NCBI GenBank assembly: GCA_000940995.1
Contig: CP005974.1
Span: 1 to 64,000 of the forward strand
DNA length: 64,000 nucleotides
Reading direction: 5' to 3'
DNA from: Photobacterium gaetbulicola Gung47
Lineage (GTDB): Bacteria > Pseudomonadota > Gammaproteobacteria > Enterobacterales > Vibrionaceae
Made by a program: the position numbers and the translations under genes
The notes under the pieces: generated by a model
Told to the model about the DNA's origin: nothing
Database searches by the model: none
What the model saw: the letters and a program-made list of their open reading frames with translations, nothing else
In this document: piece after piece, positions 62,894 through 64,000 of the stretch
How the letters are laid out: each line of letters begins with the position of its first letter
Numbering within the stretch: position 1 is the stretch's first letter

Positions 62894-63439
62894 TCAAATT
62901 TTCATGATCTGCTCACGATAGTAGCGCAATTCGGCGATCGAGTCGCGAATATCATCCAACGCTAAGTGGCTGCCCTTCTTGCTAAAACCATCTAACACCT
63001 CTGGTTTCCAGCGGCGCGTCAGCTCCTTAAGGGTACTGACATCCAAATAGCGGTAATGGAAATACTGCTCCAACTCAGGCATGTGCTTATAGAGAAAACG
63101 ACGATCCTGACCAATACTATTACCACAAATAGGTGATGCCCCTTTCGGAACCCACTGCTCCAGGAAGGCGATGGTCTGGCGTACCGCTTCGTCTTCGCTA
63201 ACCAGGCTCTTACGGATCCGCTCAACCAAACCGCTGTTGGTATGGGTGGTGGTGCACCATTCATCCATCTTGGTCAATTCAGCTTCAGGCTGGTGAATCG
63301 CCAGTACCGGTCCCTCAGCCAGGACATTGAGCTGCGCATCGGTCACAATTGTCGCAATTTCAATGATTTTATGGGTTTCGGGATCCAACCCAGTCATTTC
63401 TAAGTCGATCCAAATAAGGTTCTGATCGCTGATCATCAT
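62894..63439 (-). CDS. orn: Oligoribonuclease
   Basis: Orn degrades 2-5 nt RNAs, including pGpG from cyclic di-GMP turnover, and is usually essential. The 181-residue protein (the same as E. coli) has the DEDDh exonuclease motifs LIWIDLEMTGLDPE, GNSIGQDRRFLYKHMP and SHLALDDIRDSI. Two adjacent ATGs are possible starts. It is divergent from rsgA and upstream of the tRNA operon promoter, the order also seen in E. coli (rsgA-orn-glyVXY). Confidence 0.97.
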   Translation of the reverse strand: MMISDQNLIWIDLEMTGLDPETHKIIEIATIVTDAQLNVLAEGPVLAIHQPEAELTKMDEWCTTTHTNSGLVERIRKSLVSEDEAVRQTIAFLEQWVPKGASPICGNSIGQDRRFLYKHMPELEQYFHYRYLDVSTLKELTRRWKPEVLDGFSKKGSHLALDDIRDSIAELRYYREQIMKI

Positions 63440-63576
63440 CGGATATTGCCTATTCTATGAGTAAACCATGTATGATAATACCAAACTAGCGCCGTTGCCG
63501 AGGCTACCACTATAGGTTTTCGGCTGGCGACACATTGGTATATTACCGTAAGCCAACTTAACTGAACGATATTCTT

Positions 63577-64000
63577 GTGGCAAAAAAGAAAAAGCTTACT
63601 AAAGGTCAGAGCCGCCGCGTGCGCTCTAACCAAAACAAACGACTGAAGCGCGAAAAAGATGATGTCCAGTGGGATGAAACCCTGCTGGAGTCTGCTCGTG
63701 AAGGCTTGGTGATCACCCGATTCGGCCAGCATGCCGATGTCGAAGATCCGGAAACCGGGATCATTCATCGCTGCAACCTGCGCCGGAGTATCCAGAGCCT
63801 AGTCTCTGGCGACCGCGTTGTCTGGCGTCCGGGCGTTGAGGCGCTGCAGGGCATTGCCGGGGTGGTAGAAGCCGTTCATGAGCGCGAGTCGATGCTGACC
63901 CGTCCCGATTACTATGATGGCGTCAAAGCCGTGGCGGCCAACGTCAACCAGATCATTATCGTATCGGCGGTATTGCCCGAGCTATCACTCAATATTATTG
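63577..64000 (+). CDS. rsgA: Ribosome small-subunit-dependent GTPase RsgA, 3' part outside the window
   Basis: RsgA is a circularly permuted GTPase that assists late 30S maturation. The visible 141 codons begin at a GTG (63577) with the basic tail VAKKKKLTKGQSRRVRSNQ. The OB-fold domain follows (GLVITRFGQHADVEDPE, CNLRRSIQSLVSGDRVVWRP, MLTRPDYYDG) and reaches IIIVSAVLPELSLNII, just ahead of the G motifs. The GTPase domain lies beyond the window. No ATG or strong ribosome binding site is available near the start. It is divergent from orn, as in E. coli. Confidence 0.94.
   Translation, partial: MAKKKKLTKGQSRRVRSNQNKRLKREKDDVQWDETLLESAREGLVITRFGQHADVEDPETGIIHRCNLRRSIQSLVSGDRVVWRPGVEALQGIAGVVEAVHERESMLTRPDYYDGVKAVAANVNQIIIVSAVLPELSLNII

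Overview
The window is chromosomal DNA of a gammaproteobacterium, almost certainly a member of the Vibrionaceae. The evidence is the rRNA operon with a Glu-Lys-Val tRNA spacer, the polar-flagellar gene motX beside purA, the Na+-type flagellum it implies, a CheX homologue, a DUF2780 (VcgC/VcgE) protein, and the nsrR-rnr-rlmB / rpsF-rpsR-rplI / hfq-hflX-hflK-hflC blocks in vibrio-like order. I cannot fix the genus from sequence reading alone; a Photobacterium- or Grimontia-like organism is possible.

Layout. 1-5036: a leftward rRNA operon (23S cut by the window edge, tRNA-Val, tRNA-Lys, tRNA-Glu, 16S, leader with boxA and a sigma70 promoter). 5453-12414: a leftward assimilatory sulfate operon cysG-cysD-cysN-SLC13 permease-cysC-cysQ. 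12826-18232: cpdB, a Crp/Fnr-type regulator, an ElaA-type acetyltransferase, an OapA-like LysM protein, fklB and a DUF2780 protein. 18359-22633: a second leftward sulfur operon, cysJ-cysI-cysH. Together the two cys operons cover sulfate uptake, activation to PAPS, reduction to sulfite and then sulfide, siroheme supply and PAP removal. 22781-30109: small envelope proteins, pspG with a sigma54-type promoter, dusA, zur, cheX, a cold-shock gene, pgi and yjbQ.

30150-36478: a leftward block dnaB - alr - D15-type outer membrane protein, followed by three unrecognised genes. Two of these look like a winged-helix protein and a phage-P-like protein, resembling a phage O/P replication pair. 36705-38958: a DUF481 protein, then rplI, rpsR and rpsF. 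Where priB normally sits, between rpsF and rpsR, there is only a decayed priB remnant (internal deletion, frame change, two stop codons). 39260-44390: rlmB, rnr and nsrR, with hmp divergent behind an NsrR operator. 44483-47216: motX with a textbook FliA promoter, then a group IIC intron with its reverse transcriptase lodged directly behind the purA terminator. 47316-61118: purA, DUF2065, hflC, hflK, hflX, hfq, miaA, mutL, amiB, tsaE, nnr and divergent queG. 61119-62821: a DnaA-box cluster at the position of E. coli datA, then a tRNA operon with four tRNA-Gly, three tRNA-fMet and two tRNA-fMet-like remnants, partly created by a 288-bp tandem duplication. The window ends with orn and the start of rsgA.

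Most of this is housekeeping DNA. The most interesting signals concern replication: loss of PriB, an O/P-like gene pair downstream of dnaB, and a datA-like DnaA-box locus. Starts were adjusted from the longest open frame wherever a ribosome binding site or family length decided it. All homology statements are by eye and no search was run.
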